In this document: piece by piece, positions 14,701-22,947 of the stretch
Numbering within the stretch: the first letter of the stretch is position 1
Layout of the letters: every line of letters begins with the position of its first letter
From: Enchytraeus crypticus
Lineage: Eukaryota; Annelida; Clitellata; Enchytraeida; Enchytraeidae
Assembly (NCBI GenBank): GCA_905160935.1
Contig: CAJHZI010000822.1
Coordinates: 270,001-334,000, forward strand
DNA: 64,000 bases
Direction of reading: 5' to 3'
Notes under the pieces: model-generated
What the model was told of the DNA's origin: nothing
Databases searched by the model: none
Seen by the model: the letters and a program-made list of their open reading frames with translations, nothing else
Translations under genes and position numbers: made by a program

Positions 14701-17700
14701 CCCAGTTTAGCCAGGGTCTGGACTAGTGTTATTATTACTAACGAGATTTTAAATAATAACTTATTATTATTATTATTATTATTATAGCAATTAGTACTGT
14801 AATTTGTTATAATAATTGTTGTTGTTCCACTCTACAGCACATGTTTTTTTCAGATCTTTTGGGGTTAATTGATTTGTAGTGACATGTGATGGGGGGACGT
14901 CCCTAACATCATCCTTGTTTGAGGAAACGGACGTTAAACCTTTATTATTATTATCTACAGTAGATAAGAGTGATTAATGTTAATGTATTACTAGTATTAT
15001 TCTAGTTGTTGTTGTTGTTGTTGTTGTTTGCAGTGGATGAGAGGACTGGGGGTGGATGCTGTATTAATGTTATTATTAATAACAATAATAATTTATTATT
15101 ACTATTATTTTAGTTCATGTTGTTGTTGTTGTTGTTACAGTAGACGTGAGGGCGGGGTGTGGGTGCTTGACTGTTGTTGTTGTTGCTACAGTAGCTGAGA
15201 GGACGGGGTGTGGGTGCTTGACTGTTGTTGTTGTTGTTGTTGTTGTTATAGTAGACGTGAGGGCGGGGTGTGGGTGCTTGACTGTTGTTGGTGCTACAGT
15301 AGACGTGAGGGCAGGGTGTGGGTGCCTGACTTGTTGTTGTTGTTGCCACAGTAGACGTGAGGACGGGGTGTGGGTGCTTGACTGTTGTTGTTGTTGTTGT
15401 TACAGTAGATGAGAGAGCGGGGTGTGGGTGCTTGACAAGGTCGCACTCAGCTCAGTACTGGAAGCTGCCTGACCCCACAGCCAAGAACACTCTGCCCACA
15501 GCCAGGAAGAGAACACGAAGACCTGCAGGACATCACAAGGGTTAGCCATCCTCTAGCTACCATCTCTAGCTGCTCTATAGCTGCTCTCTCTAGCTGCTCT
15601 CTAGCTACCATCTAGCTGCTCTATAGCCATCCTCTACCTACCATCTAGCTGCTCTCTAGCTACCATCTAGCTGCTCTATAGCCATCCTCTACCTACCATC
15701 TAGCTGCTCTATAGACATCCTCTAACTACCATCTAGCTTCTCTATAGTCATCCTCTAGCTACCATCTAGCTGCTCTATAGCCATCCTCTAGCTATCATCT
15801 CTAACTACTCTCTCTAGCTGCTCTCTCTAGCTGCTCTCTCTAGCTGCTCTCTCTAGCTGCTCTCTAGCTGCTCTCTCTAGCTGCTCTCTAGCTGCTCTCC
15901 CTAGCTGCTCTCTCTAGCTGCTTTCTAGCTGCTCTCTAGCTGCTCTCTCTCTAGCTGCTCTCGCTAGCTGCTCTCTCTCTAGCTGCTCTCTCTAGCTGCT
16001 CTCTCTAGCTGCTCTCTCTAGCTGCTCTCTCTAGCTGCTCTCTCTAGCTGCTTTCTCTAGCTGCTCTCTCTAGCTGCTTTCTAGCTTCACATAAATATAA
16101 ACACTCATTTTTGTTTGGACTGAGCAAGTGGCAAGTCGCTAATTAAGTAGGAACTGTAGGTTTAGGGTTTAAATCCAGTCACTGTTAAATGGATTAATGA
16201 CTAACGATTATGCAGATGCACTAAAATGAAAGATATAATCATGGATGATCGATTTCTATGTAATGTCTATTAGCGGCGGATATTTTCACGTGGATTGACT
16301 GTCCTTATCTTTATAAGATTGGTTTTTAATTCTTTCTGTTGATTTCTGTTCTTATTTCTCTGGAGATAAAACAATAAACTTATATTGGTAAATCAGTGCC
16401 CAGTAGAGTGCTCGATATTGTCATGGACTGTGACTGAGCTGTTGTTTGTCGTACAGACTCGTCGGGAGAGAAGGTCAGGTTCATAAGAACTCGGTCGTTC
16501 TTCGGCGAGGAGGGATGCTACATCATGGACGCCAAGTCCATCGGAAACCTGGGCCGCTACCTCAACGTACGAACTCTTCTCAGTGGCAACACTGTTCTAC
16601 TTGTTATTTGTTTAGCTGCAGCCTTTAGCAAGCTGCCCAACGCTGTTCTACTTGTCATGCTATGTGATCATCCTGGGGCTGGTTCCAGCCAAAGATTTCT
16701 CTATGATGTTCCTTCACAAAACTCTATTCTGTGTTTCCTTGATGTTCATTCTTCTTCTTCCTTCTGTTCTTCCTTAAATGTTAACTCCAGCAGCCTTCAA
16801 GTCTTCTACGAGGCAGTCCTTCCATCTTCTTTTAGGTCTTCCCGCTCTTCTCTTGCCGTCTGCTTTATGGTTAAAAATTTTTTGAGGGTTTTCAGTAATC
16901 TCTCAAGTAGAACACTGTTCTACTTCTTATTTGTTTATATGCAGCCTTTAGCAAGCTGCCCAAGTCGTCACTGTTGCTGATACGCTTATTCTAATTAGTT
17001 TTTTTTATTACTAGTCCTCTATTTCTTTTCTTGCATTCAAAGTGCAGAACGGAGTTGATTAAGTGAATGGATTGATTGATTGATTTGCTTTATTTATTAA
17101 TTTATTTATAAATATATTTATTGATGTACACATTGCATTGATTGATGTATTGTTTTATAATTAATTGATTGATTGATTGATTGATTACAGCACAACTGCT
17201 CTCCTAACATATTTGTACAGAACATGTTTGTGGACTCACATGATCTCAGGTTTATTGATGGATTGATTGATTGATTACAGCACAGCTGCTCTCCTAACAT
17301 ATTCGTACAGAATGTGTTCGTGGACACGCATGATCTGAGGTTCCCGTGGGTTGCGTTCTTCGCATACGAGTACGTACACAACTTATCTACCGCTTCAACG
17401 TCCACGAAAACATCTGTGCTTGACAAAACAAAGCTTACAGCTTTGATTGATTGACTGATTGATTGATGGATTGATTGACTGATTGATTGATTGATGGATT
17501 GATTGATGGATTGACTGATTGATTGATTAATTGATGGATGGATTGATTGTCTAATTGTGTTGCTTAATGAGTGCATACTCGAATAGTTTGTGGGCTTGGC
17601 TTGAACTTGTCAGTAAGTTGTTCGTCTACAGGTCAGCAGGTGCAGGATTCAAATCCAGAGCCGATCCTGTCACTGATCTGTCGCTTAGGCTTAGGACTGT

Positions 17701-18766
17701 CGCTTAGGCTTAGGCTCTAGTAAGAGGTTTTCTATCGCAACACTGCTTTCACTTTGGCTTAGTCTTTTGTGGTCTAGTTCTCTATCTCAACACTGCTTTT
17801 ACTTGGGCTTTTGTAGTCTAGTTCTCTACCTAAACACTGCAGTCACTAGTCTTTGATCTTGATTGATTGGCCCTGCATTGCTTTTGATCATTTTCTCTAC
17901 GTCTGTGTATTGGATTGCTAGACTATTGTGCTAATTGCATCGTTATTATGTGCATCATGTGTCATCATCGTGTACTGATGCATCGTGTAATGCATCATGT
18001 GCTGATAGAGATTCCTAAACTTTATTTCTCTCCAGTGTTCTGCCAAGTGGCAGGTCCAAGGTACATATTCCTACTCACAGTCCGCTATCATGCTCTAAAA
18101 AGAGCACTCTATCGATCTACAGGTTAAGCTCTTCACAGAAGGCTCGTAAAAAAGCTGGTAAAGCTAAGGTTAACGTCAGTTTCCTCATTCGAAAGCGTTG
18201 TCAGTGACGGGCAAGCGCAGGGCTTGAACCCGCACATACTGATCCGCGGTCGAGAATCCTACCGACGTCGCCACTGGCTCTGCCTCATCCACTGATAATG
18301 TAGCTTATCGCTTGGACTAATTTAACCTCTGAGGTGGTTACCCATTGTCTTCCTCAGTTGTAGCCTAGCTACCGTTGCTGTAGCGTGATGATTGCGCTGT
18401 GTTGTATAGAATATTTCAAAAGCGTATGGGTAACGTCATGAAGTTATAAATGGCAGATCCTGAGGTGAATTGAATCCTCGTGGGTTCGAATCCCAGCCGC
18501 GCTGATCTGAGAGTAAAATCTCGGACATTCACTGGACTGGTTACACGGAAAATGGTCTAAATTGCCCAACGGTTTAAATATATGGTATCGAAAGTGGCAG
18601 GTATCAACATAGTTGATCTTTCACTATAATGTGTGTTTTTTATGGCAGACACATAAAGGCTGGCACAGAACTCACGTGGGACTATAACTACACTGTAGGC
18701 AGTGTGCCGGGCAAAGTGCTGCACTGCTACTGCGGGTCGTCTGAGTGCAGGGGTCGCCTCCTCTAG
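602..18766 (+). CDS. SETDB1: SETDB1/eggless-type histone H3K9 methyltransferase, 3' part
   Basis: Nuclear enzyme that trimethylates H3K9. Sixteen phase-consistent exons can be traced: 602-829 (start uncertain), 1448-1522, 2144-2249, 2667-2850, 3677-3862, 4871-4992, 5213-5317, 6002-6095, 6815-7095, 8365-8412, 8968-9060, 10194-13852, 15406-15540, 16457-16566, 17281-17369, 18649-18766 (TAG). They give about 1876 residues. An MBD lies near residues 136-197 ([11 protein letters not shown]). Pre-SET cysteines follow ([22 protein letters not shown]) at about 198-330, then the first SET half (GFVCIYAG). A very long acidic insertion comes next, then the second SET half from about 1772 with [19 protein letters not shown] and post-[16 protein letters not shown]. 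The AdoMet-binding and catalytic motifs look intact. The split SET is diagnostic of the SETDB family; the MBD and order match SETDB1. The insertion (about 1380 aa) is several times the vertebrate one. Tudor exons should lie left of the window. Confidence 0.95.
1328..1376 (-). mobile_element. Retroelement 3'-end fragment, family G
   Basis: Reverse-complement copy of the family whose fullest example is at 48765-48900. Its core on the other strand reads GAGGAAACGGA then TGTTAAAC. It lies inside a SETDB1 intron. Confidence 0.6.
1930..2143 (+). repeat. 39-bp tandem repeat ending at a SETDB1 acceptor
   Basis: About five to six units of a 38-42-bp repeat built on TGGACCTATGAGTAACAG. The last unit supplies the true acceptor, after which exon 2144-2249 begins with TCAACC. 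Two units read GTGTAACAGTCA, so they carry the acceptor AG plus the first exon bases. This is one of the exon-edge duplications described in the findings. Confidence 0.85.
2459..2660 (+). repeat. (TTGA)n tract at a SETDB1 intron 3' end
   Basis: Degenerate GATT/TTGA tetranucleotide repeat running almost to the acceptor GAGCAG at 2661-2666. There is no long polypyrimidine tract in front of this acceptor. Confidence 0.85.
3035..3596 (+). repeat. Long (TTGA)n tract in a SETDB1 intron
   Basis: About 560 bp of degenerate GATTGATT repeat with higher-order units, for example GATTGATAAATTAAATGACTGAATGAATGA repeated near 3375-3500 (given here only as a period of about 60 bp). It is complementary to a short AATC run at 2856-2878 just after the donor of the same intron. 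Confidence 0.85.
3597..3650 (+). mobile_element. Retroelement 3'-end fragment, family G
   Basis: Carries the family core CCCTGACATCATCCCTGG then GAGGAAACGTAC and a TTTATTATAA tail. It is inserted inside the intronic (TTGA)n tract shortly before an acceptor. Confidence 0.65.
3881..4012 (-). mobile_element. tRNA-derived SINE, family A
   Basis: Read on the minus strand, it starts GGAGCCAGTGGCGAAGTCGG (box A region), then GGATTCAAATCC (box B), TCACTGACTTCGCTTTCGAG and AAACTGACGTTAACC. It ends in AGCTTTACCAGC. It begins only 18 nt after the donor at 3863, so the intron opens almost directly into a SINE. Confidence 0.85.
4036..4165 (+). mobile_element. tRNA-derived SINE, family E
   Basis: A second tRNA-like family: GGTCGAGTGGATAGCACG resembles box A and GGTTTGAATCT resembles box B, followed by CAGACATTAAACTTAGC. 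A related copy is at 34503-34632. Confidence 0.6.
4441..4614 (-). mobile_element. MITE-like element, family H
   Basis: Reverse-orientation copy of the 166-bp element at 28151-28316. It shares GTTCCCCTAGCTC, GGGGCCCATATTGGATAC and a terminal TTTTAACCATTG. Confidence 0.65.
4615..4865 (+). repeat. (TTGA)n tract before a SETDB1 acceptor
   Basis: Degenerate GATTGATT repeat ending in GATTTACGTAG at 4860-4870, the acceptor of exon 4871-4992. Confidence 0.85.
5391..5560 (+). mobile_element. Old SINE family A remnant
   Basis: Weak match to family A: GCGGATCAGTAGTTGCAGGG, then TTCAAATCTGG and GGAAACTGACGATAAAC. A box-B-like segment appears twice. It is much more diverged than the other copies. Confidence 0.4.
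6108..6545. repeat. CT-rich array with AAACTCTGT punctuation
   Basis: Variable CT dinucleotide runs interrupted every 15-35 bp by TAAACTCTGTCTC. It occupies most of a SETDB1 intron. Confidence 0.9.
6695..6757 (+). pseudogene. Partial upstream copy of SETDB1 exon 6815-7095
   Basis: Copy of the acceptor and first roughly 60 nt of the next exon, coding [20 protein letters not shown]. It differs at four codons from the true exon, three of them synonymous. After GTGGAG it breaks into a (TTGA)n tract (6758-6812), with no donor consensus at the break. Confidence 0.85.
7170..7420. repeat. 24-bp tandem repeat
   Basis: About ten units of GATATGTTGCAATTTGGTAT plus AGTT/AGTA in a SETDB1 intron. It is open in several minus-strand frames only because the unit length is a multiple of three; I see no gene. 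Confidence 0.9.
7535..7585. repeat. (CT)n microsatellite
   Basis: Pure CT run followed by T-rich intron sequence to about 7740. Confidence 0.9.
7925..8130. repeat. (TA)n microsatellite
   Basis: Long TA dinucleotide repeat with occasional C and G, directly abutting the SINE at 8132. Confidence 0.9.
8132..8257 (-). mobile_element. tRNA-derived SINE, family A
   Basis: Minus-strand copy with box-B-like GGTTCAAAACC and the GTTAACATTAGC end. It sits in the SETDB1 intron before exon 8365-8412. Confidence 0.85.
8850..8967 (+). pseudogene. Partial copies of SETDB1 exon 8968-9060
   Basis: At 8918-8950 the acceptor GTCGCAG and the first roughly 33 nt (coding RRKKRDGNT) are repeated before the true exon. 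An older, more eroded copy of GAGATGGTAACACTG lies near 8848-8865. The spacer TAATTTGATTTATCGCAG is repeated with them, so the unit is intron end plus exon start. Confidence 0.8.
9226..9275 (+). mobile_element. Retroelement 3'-end fragment, family G
   Basis: Core GAGGAAACGGACG then AAACCTTTATTATTA tail. It is followed immediately by a tandem repeat. Confidence 0.6.
9285..9540. repeat. TAATCCCGTGGTTATTGG tandem repeat, first block
   Basis: About 18-bp units with insertions of ATTATTGATTTATTTATAT. The same unit recurs at 9955-10090, on the far side of a SINE. Confidence 0.85.
9661..9793 (-). mobile_element. tRNA-derived SINE, family A
   Basis: Minus-strand copy inserted between the two blocks of the TAATCCCGTGG repeat. 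Box B reads GGTTCAAATCT. Confidence 0.85.
9955..10090. repeat. TAATCCCGTGGTTATTGG tandem repeat, second block
   Basis: About seven 18-bp units that end 100 bp before the acceptor of the large SETDB1 exon at 10194. Confidence 0.85.
10999..11110 (+). repeat. 27-bp coding repeat in SETDB1 (SELGQVVGE)
   Basis: Four to five units coding SELGQVVGE inside the giant exon. The period is a multiple of three, so the frame is kept. The units diverge gradually downstream ([27 protein letters not shown]). Confidence 0.9.
11500..11745 (+). repeat. 18-bp coding repeat in SETDB1 (TDKVDT)
   Basis: About 14 units coding [12 protein letters not shown] or TDKVYK. The array is lysine- and aspartate-rich and probably disordered. 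The other frames are open only because of periodicity. Confidence 0.9.
12785..12965 (+). repeat. 18-bp coding repeat in SETDB1 (CDNGTA)
   Basis: About ten units coding [12 protein letters not shown], placing a cysteine every six residues. This is an unusual composition for the normally disordered SET insertion. Confidence 0.9.
13185..13535 (+). repeat. Alanine-rich coding repeats in SETDB1
   Basis: Two arrays: 15-bp units coding [10 protein letters not shown] (13185-13265) and 18-bp units coding DSVAAA (13425-13535). Both keep the reading frame. Confidence 0.9.
13890..14165 (+). mobile_element. Repeat family D, three tandem units
   Basis: Three head-to-tail units of about 88 bp, each starting CTTAGTGCACTGCCTACTGG then CAGGTCCATGGTATATAACG. 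They lie directly after the donor of the giant SETDB1 exon. Single diverged copies occur elsewhere in both orientations. Confidence 0.8.
14430..14515 (-). mobile_element. Repeat family D fragment
   Basis: Reverse copy: AGAGAAGAGTGGAAGCGTTA, then GGACCTGCAAGTAGGCAGTG and CACTGAGAGAGAG. Confidence 0.7.
14573..14675 (-). mobile_element. SINE family A, truncated
   Basis: Minus-strand copy that loses its box A end after the box B region. Confidence 0.8.
14860..14956 (+). mobile_element. Retroelement 3'-end fragment, family G
   Basis: Longer copy, starting near GATTTGTAGTGACATG, with GGGACGTCCCTAACATCATC and a TTTATTATTATT tail. Confidence 0.7.
15034..15405 (+). pseudogene. Six partial copies of SETDB1 exon 15406-15540
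   Basis: Copies start at 15034 (older), 15141, 15192, 15252, 15300 and 15352, each after a CAG or TAG acceptor. Each carries about 30 nt coding [11 protein letters not shown], then breaks into (TTG)n. The true exon starts TAGATGAGAGAGCGGGG at 15406 and continues into [13 protein letters not shown] instead of the repeat. Seven near-identical acceptors in 400 bp should compete unless strongly ranked. Confidence 0.9.
15546..16085. repeat. CTCTAGCTGCTCT tandem array
   Basis: Starts a few bases after the donor at 15541. It evolves from CCATCCTCTAGCTACCATCT units to CTCTAGCTGCT units of 12-14 bp. Confidence 0.9.
17191..17253 (+). pseudogene. Partial upstream copy of SETDB1 exon 17281-17369
   Basis: Acceptor plus about 60 nt coding [21 protein letters not shown], compared with [19 protein letters not shown] in the true exon. 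Of eight codon differences, five are synonymous. It breaks into TTGATTGA instead of coding PWVAFFAY. It duplicates the catalytic core motif of the SET domain. Confidence 0.9.
18030..18125 (+). mobile_element. Repeat family D fragment
   Basis: Diverged copy: CTGCCAAGTGGCAGGTCCAAG, then an AAGAGCACTCTATCGATCTA segment shared with the copy at 55755. Confidence 0.55.
18150..18283 (-). mobile_element. tRNA-derived SINE, family A
   Basis: Full-length minus-strand copy. Box B reads GGTTCAAGCCC. Confidence 0.85.
18410..18632 (+). mobile_element. tRNA-derived SINE, family F
   Basis: About 220 bp with GGGTTCGAATCCCAG (box B), GAGAGTAAAATCTCGGACAT, CCTAACGG-like and GGTATCAACATAGTTGATC. It ends about 16 nt before the acceptor of the last SETDB1 exon (18649), so its tail probably supplies the branch-point region. 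Confidence 0.8.
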
Positions 18767-18950
18767 GTGGGTCGTTTCCTCTAGGTGGGTCATCTTCTCT
18801 ACGTGGGTCGTCTCCTCTAGGTGGGTCGTCTCCTCTAGATGGGTCGTGTGGGTCGTCTCCTTTAGGTGGGTCGTCTCCTCTAGTCGTCTCCTGTAGGTGG
18901 GTCGTCTCCTGTAGGTGGGTCGTCGCCTCTAAGTGGGTCGTCTGAGTGCA
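18764..18950 (+). repeat. 18-bp array built from the SETDB1 stop codon
   Basis: Units GTGGGTCGTCTCCTCTAG start at the stop codon and repeat about nine times. Because the period is 18, TAG recurs in frame at 18782, 18818 and 18836 (TAC at 18800). The array ends with a diverged copy of the last 34 coding bases, GTCGTCTGAGTGCAGAGG (18938-18955). Confidence 0.9.
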
Positions 18951-19669
18951 GAGGTCGTCTTCTACCAGTGTGTTCCACTTTGTGGAGTAGTCTGGTAGTG
19001 AAGGTCATAGAGAGGTCAAGGTCATAGAGAGGTGAAGGTTGTGTTGTACATGTTGAATATTTAGAATAATTGTAACAATAGCTTGTTATAGGCAGCAGTA
19101 GTCGTGAGAGCTGAGTGAATGATTGATTGATTCATTGAACGATTGATTAATTGACTGATTCAATGATGGATTGATTGATTTGTTGGTTGATTGATTAATC
19201 AATCGATTGATTGATCGATTGACTGATTGAGACATCGCACGTCATACACAGCTCTCTCTTTGGGCTGTTCTAATGTTTGGTGTCTGGCAGTGACTGTTGA
19301 AGAACGGTTTATTATAGTCTGTAACCATGAAATATTAAGTTTCAGTAATTATAATTATTTGTCTTTATATACAAATAATAGTAATTCATAATGGTGTTTA
19401 TGATATAACAATAAATAATAGTATTTCAGGTGAATATACGTAATCATGAAAACGGTGTCATATTCTCAATACCTTCCTCAGCTCTAGTTTCGCAGTTAAT
19501 GAGAATCGAGGCAATGGCTTCAAAAGAGGCCCCGAATCGGTTCCGAATCCGAAGAGGCACGAGAATCGGTTGACTCTGTCACAGAGTTAATTCGTAATTT
19601 ATAACTTAAAAGAAAACTTCTTTTCGTTAATCGTTTCCTGTTAATATCCTGCGCTCAAGGTTATTGAGA

Positions 19670-19745
19670 CGTCCTGTGGGATTTCCCTGACGTCCTGTGG
19701 GATTTCCCTGACGTCCTGTGGGATTTCCCTGACGTCCTATGGGAT
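19670..19745. repeat. 21-bp tandem repeat
   Basis: Four units of GACGTCCTGTGGGATTTCCC, each one base longer than written. Confidence 0.9.
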
Positions 19746-20049
19746 TTCCCTGACTGGAAATTCCGCTGATTTAATTAGACTGGAAATTCTACTGATGTAA
19801 TTAGAATACTACTCTGCTCTTGAAATCCTATTCTAGAATATGTAAGCTGAATATGCTGAATACTCTGTAGACTATTCTACGAGTGTTTTTCTTGGCGGTG
19901 TAACTGATTGTGTGGTTTAGTTCAAGTTGTTGCTGTTCTCTAATTCTGCTTTTTATTGTATTTTATGTGTTAAGAGCCGCGTCGAGTTTTATTTATTTAG
20001 ATTAAGTTCATTCTGCCATTGACTGTTGATACTGTTACTAGAGCAAGGT

Positions 20050-20335
20050 TAAGCCAGGGTTATAGAGCCAGGCTAATAGAGCCAGGCTAATAGAGCCAGG
20101 CTAATAGAGCCAGGCTAATAGAGCCAGGCTAAGCCAGGCTAATAGAGCCAGGCTGCTAGAGCCAGGCTACAAGAGTCAGGCTACAAGAGTCAGGCTAAGC
20201 CAGGCTAATAGAGCCAGGCCAAGCCATGCTACTAGAGTCGCGCTACTAGAGCCAAGCTACTAGAGCCACGCTACTAGAACCACGCTACTAGAGCCAGTCT
20301 AAGCCAGGCTACTAGAGCTACGCTACTAAAAGCTG
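20050..20335. repeat. 17-bp tandem repeat (GCCAGGCTAATAGA)
   Basis: About 16 diverging units of AGAGCCAGGCTAAT, becoming CTACTAGAGCCA at the right end. Confidence 0.9.
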
Positions 20336-20501
20336 GTTTTTAAAAAGCTAATGTTTATCGTTAATGTTTTGCTGATGATACATATCTCAGAGTACCATCA
20401 TCACATCTTCATTCAACAGAAGTAGAGTTAATGAACTTAGAAAGCTGGGCTACAGCAAACCATCTACAGCTAAACGGAAGTAAATTTAAGGAAATCCAAC
20501 T

Positions 20502-20637
20502 GGCTGGAGCCAGTGAAGAAGTCGGTAAGATACTCGACCGCGGATCAGTTGATTCAGGTTCAAATCCTTGGCTCGCCCGTCACTGACATCGCTTTCGAGT
20601 GAGGAAACTGGCGTTAACCTTAGCTTTACCAGCTTTT
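20502..20637 (+). mobile_element. tRNA-derived SINE, family A
   Basis: Plus-strand full-length copy: AGTCGGTAAGATACTCGACC, box B GGTTCAAATCC, then GAGGAAACTGGCGTTAACC and AGCTTTACCAGC. Confidence 0.85.
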
Positions 20638-20974
20638 TAAATAATCTTTAATGTTTAATTAATGTTTAATAGAGTATATCATGCTAAGGCATCTCTATAC
20701 TTTACAACAATTACAGTAAAACAAGCAATATACAGTAAAATGCACACAGTAAAAATCACTAAAATATCAAATAACTATCATACACAACGTAACGCATAAT
20801 ATTTAGTCTGATTACAAATATGTAAGCTACGCAACGTAACGTGGCTTAAATATTGCAATCTGAGAAATTTATCAGTTAGCAGAATTTAAATGGAATGATC
20901 TAGCAAAAAGATGCCGAAGTCGCTCTGTTTAAGTCACCTTGCGTTAAGCGTCAGATAATTGAAGTGCCCTACTT

Positions 20975-21165
20975 AGATGGAATAGAACGAGTCCATTCCC
21001 AAGCTATAGGCTACATAAGGTATGGATAAGGCATAGACTTTGTGAAGGGATTAACTTGTAGATCTAAGGAGTGCTCTTATGGAGCGAGAAAACAGACTTT
21101 GAGTATGAATATGCATCTAGAACCTGCCACTTGACAGTGCACTGAAGAAGATTACTTCTACGAAA
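20975..21165 (-). mobile_element. Repeat family D fragment
   Basis: Reverse copy containing GAACCTGCCACTTGACAGTG and CACTGAAGAAGA. A similar segment occurs at 29480-29600 and 30595-30692. Confidence 0.6.
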
Positions 21166-21193
21166 CCGTACTTCTTCGACTAAGTGCTAATCA

Positions 21194-21250
21194 ATCAATA
21201 AGAATTTAACGTCCGGTTCCTCGCCATAAGGCAATATCAGGGACGTGCTA
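21194..21250 (-). mobile_element. Retroelement fragment, G-like subfamily
   Basis: Reads TTTAACGTCCGGTTCCTCGC then CATAAGGCAATATCAGGGAC. The same variant recurs at 40108-40157. Confidence 0.6.
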
Positions 21251-21689
21251 GTGTTGTTCCATCCATTTTGAGTTAGAACTTGATAGCATATGACGTTAAG
21301 TTTAGAAAAGTAGACGAGTAGTGAGAGACAGCTTGAGTGAGTTTTAGGGTTTAGTGTTTTGTCAGTTTACTGAAATCGTGGAAATGCTAAATGATTTTAA
21401 ATGACTTAATTCCCATCTTGTGTTATTTTAAGCCATGCTGATATTGTACATTTGACTATCAGTATCATGTGAATATGGGCTTATGAAATACGGTTTTTAA
21501 CGTCTAGTTATTGTGTTAGGACAGTAGGGTTCACTGTCCGTAGGCACTAGCAGCGTTGGTCCCATGTAGAAGTGCGTTCATGAAGTTATGCTTGTGAGGA
21601 CTTTAGAGATTTCACGTTGATATTTGTTTAATAGTTCAATAAAATGTTGTTCAAATTGAATTTACTCTGTTGATTGGTGACATTTTTTA

Positions 21690-21960
21690 TTCTTATATCA
21701 CCATCATCTTCCTCGAAACTAAGTTTAGCTAGGTTTGGATACGAATAGATCTTCTCCACTTCTCTCTGTGGAGTGAGAAACTTTTCCATTCGTTTTAGAA
21801 AGTTTTGTTGCAGTTTCTAGTGTATAGGCGCTCGCCAACCGGATGCACTTTCTGTCGTCGGTTTGGATCTTAGTGCTTTGTCGCCTTTTATTAAACATGC
21901 ATTCTACGGTTGGTTTATTCTTTATCATCCCGGACACAAATTCGGTCTTATTTAAATTAC
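21690..21960 (+). mobile_element. Repeat family B
   Basis: Copy with CATCATCTTCCTCGAAACT, then CTTTCTGTCGTCGGTTTGGA, TCTTAGTGCTTTGTCGCC and GGACACAAATTCGG. Best-preserved copies are at 25119 and 63131. Confidence 0.65.
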
Positions 21961-22124
21961 ACTTTTTATAAAATTATGATCTAGGGTCTATAGAAATATT
22001 ACGTTTGGTCAAAAGGCTCATTTTTTTTAATTTAGTATCATTTATTTGTTCACCACAGCACAATGTTATACGAGCAACAGGAACAAGCATGTAGTTAGAT
22101 AAACAAACAATAGAGCTCAGTGCG

Positions 22125-22240
22125 GTAATAACAACAACAATAAATAGAGTGCTACAATCAGCAATGACAACACAAAATCAAGCCGGCGAGCAAAATGAAG
22201 GTCCAAAAAGGGTGCAAATGCCAAAATCCAGAAAATCAGT
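22125..22240 (-). mobile_element. Non-LTR 3' end, family C
   Basis: Reverse copy of the 3' end seen at 32456-32600 (AGTGCTACAATCAGCAATGA, then CAAGCCGGCGAGCAAAATGA and GGTCCAAAAAGGGTGCAA). Confidence 0.75.
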
Positions 22241-22707
22241 CCAAGTTATAATAAAGAAAGTTATTATATAAATAAAAATAAGTTATTAAAATAATAAAAG
22301 ATTATATTATAAATAAATAAAATTATAAAGTTATTATATAAATATAATTTTAATAAGTAATACCTTAAATTAACAGCTATAGAAAAGTCTACTCAAGTCT
22401 GAAATACAAAAAATTTATATTACACTACCAAACAGTAAAATCGCCGGTAGCCATACCCATATAATGGAATATTTCCAAATTAAGAATTAGTCTAATAATA
22501 ATGACAGCAACAATCAGAGTGCTACAGTCATCAATAAAATTGTTTAACATAAAAGAGATAACACTAGCGAATATAATTTCATAAACAGCTGTAACAAACT
22601 GTTTATCGACTGTGAAAATATCACACTAGAGATTATCCTGTGAGGATTTGAATCAGTGTCCTCTTGTTAATTGGGCAAGCATGTCACAGTGTCAATTCAA
22701 AATGTTT

Positions 22708-22947
22708 GAATGTCTCAATAGCGCAATGGTTAGAGGTGTAGATAACGTCATGAAGTTTTAAATGACAGATCCTGAGGTGAATTGAACCCTCGTCGGTTCG
22801 AATCCCAGCCATGCTGAGCTGAGAGTAAAATGTTGGACATTCACTGGACTGGATACACGGAAAAGGGACAAAATTGCCTAACGGATATAACATGTGGTAT
22901 TAAAAGTGATAGATATCAACGTAGTTGATCATTTCACTCTAATGTGG
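22708..22947 (+). mobile_element. tRNA-derived SINE, family F
   Basis: Full-length copy: AATGTCTCAATAGCGCAATG, box B GGTTCGAATCC, GACATTCACTGGACTGG, ending ATATCAACGTAGTTGATC. Confidence 0.85.

Noticed and set aside
15146-15412. Independent gene coding [10 protein letters not shown] repeats
   Set aside because: The frame consists of the partial copies of exon 15406-15540 joined by (TTG)n. It has no independent start or homology.
16525-16980. 151-codon plus-strand frame overlapping SETDB1 exon 14
   Set aside because: It reads through the GTACGA donor at 16567 in another frame. The SET-domain frame and phase with exon 15 fix the true exon.
20502-20637. tRNA gene at the box A/box B motifs of SINE family A and others
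   Set aside because: The boxes are present, but the acceptor stem and anticodon arm do not fold. Many copies with a common non-tRNA tail show these are SINEs.
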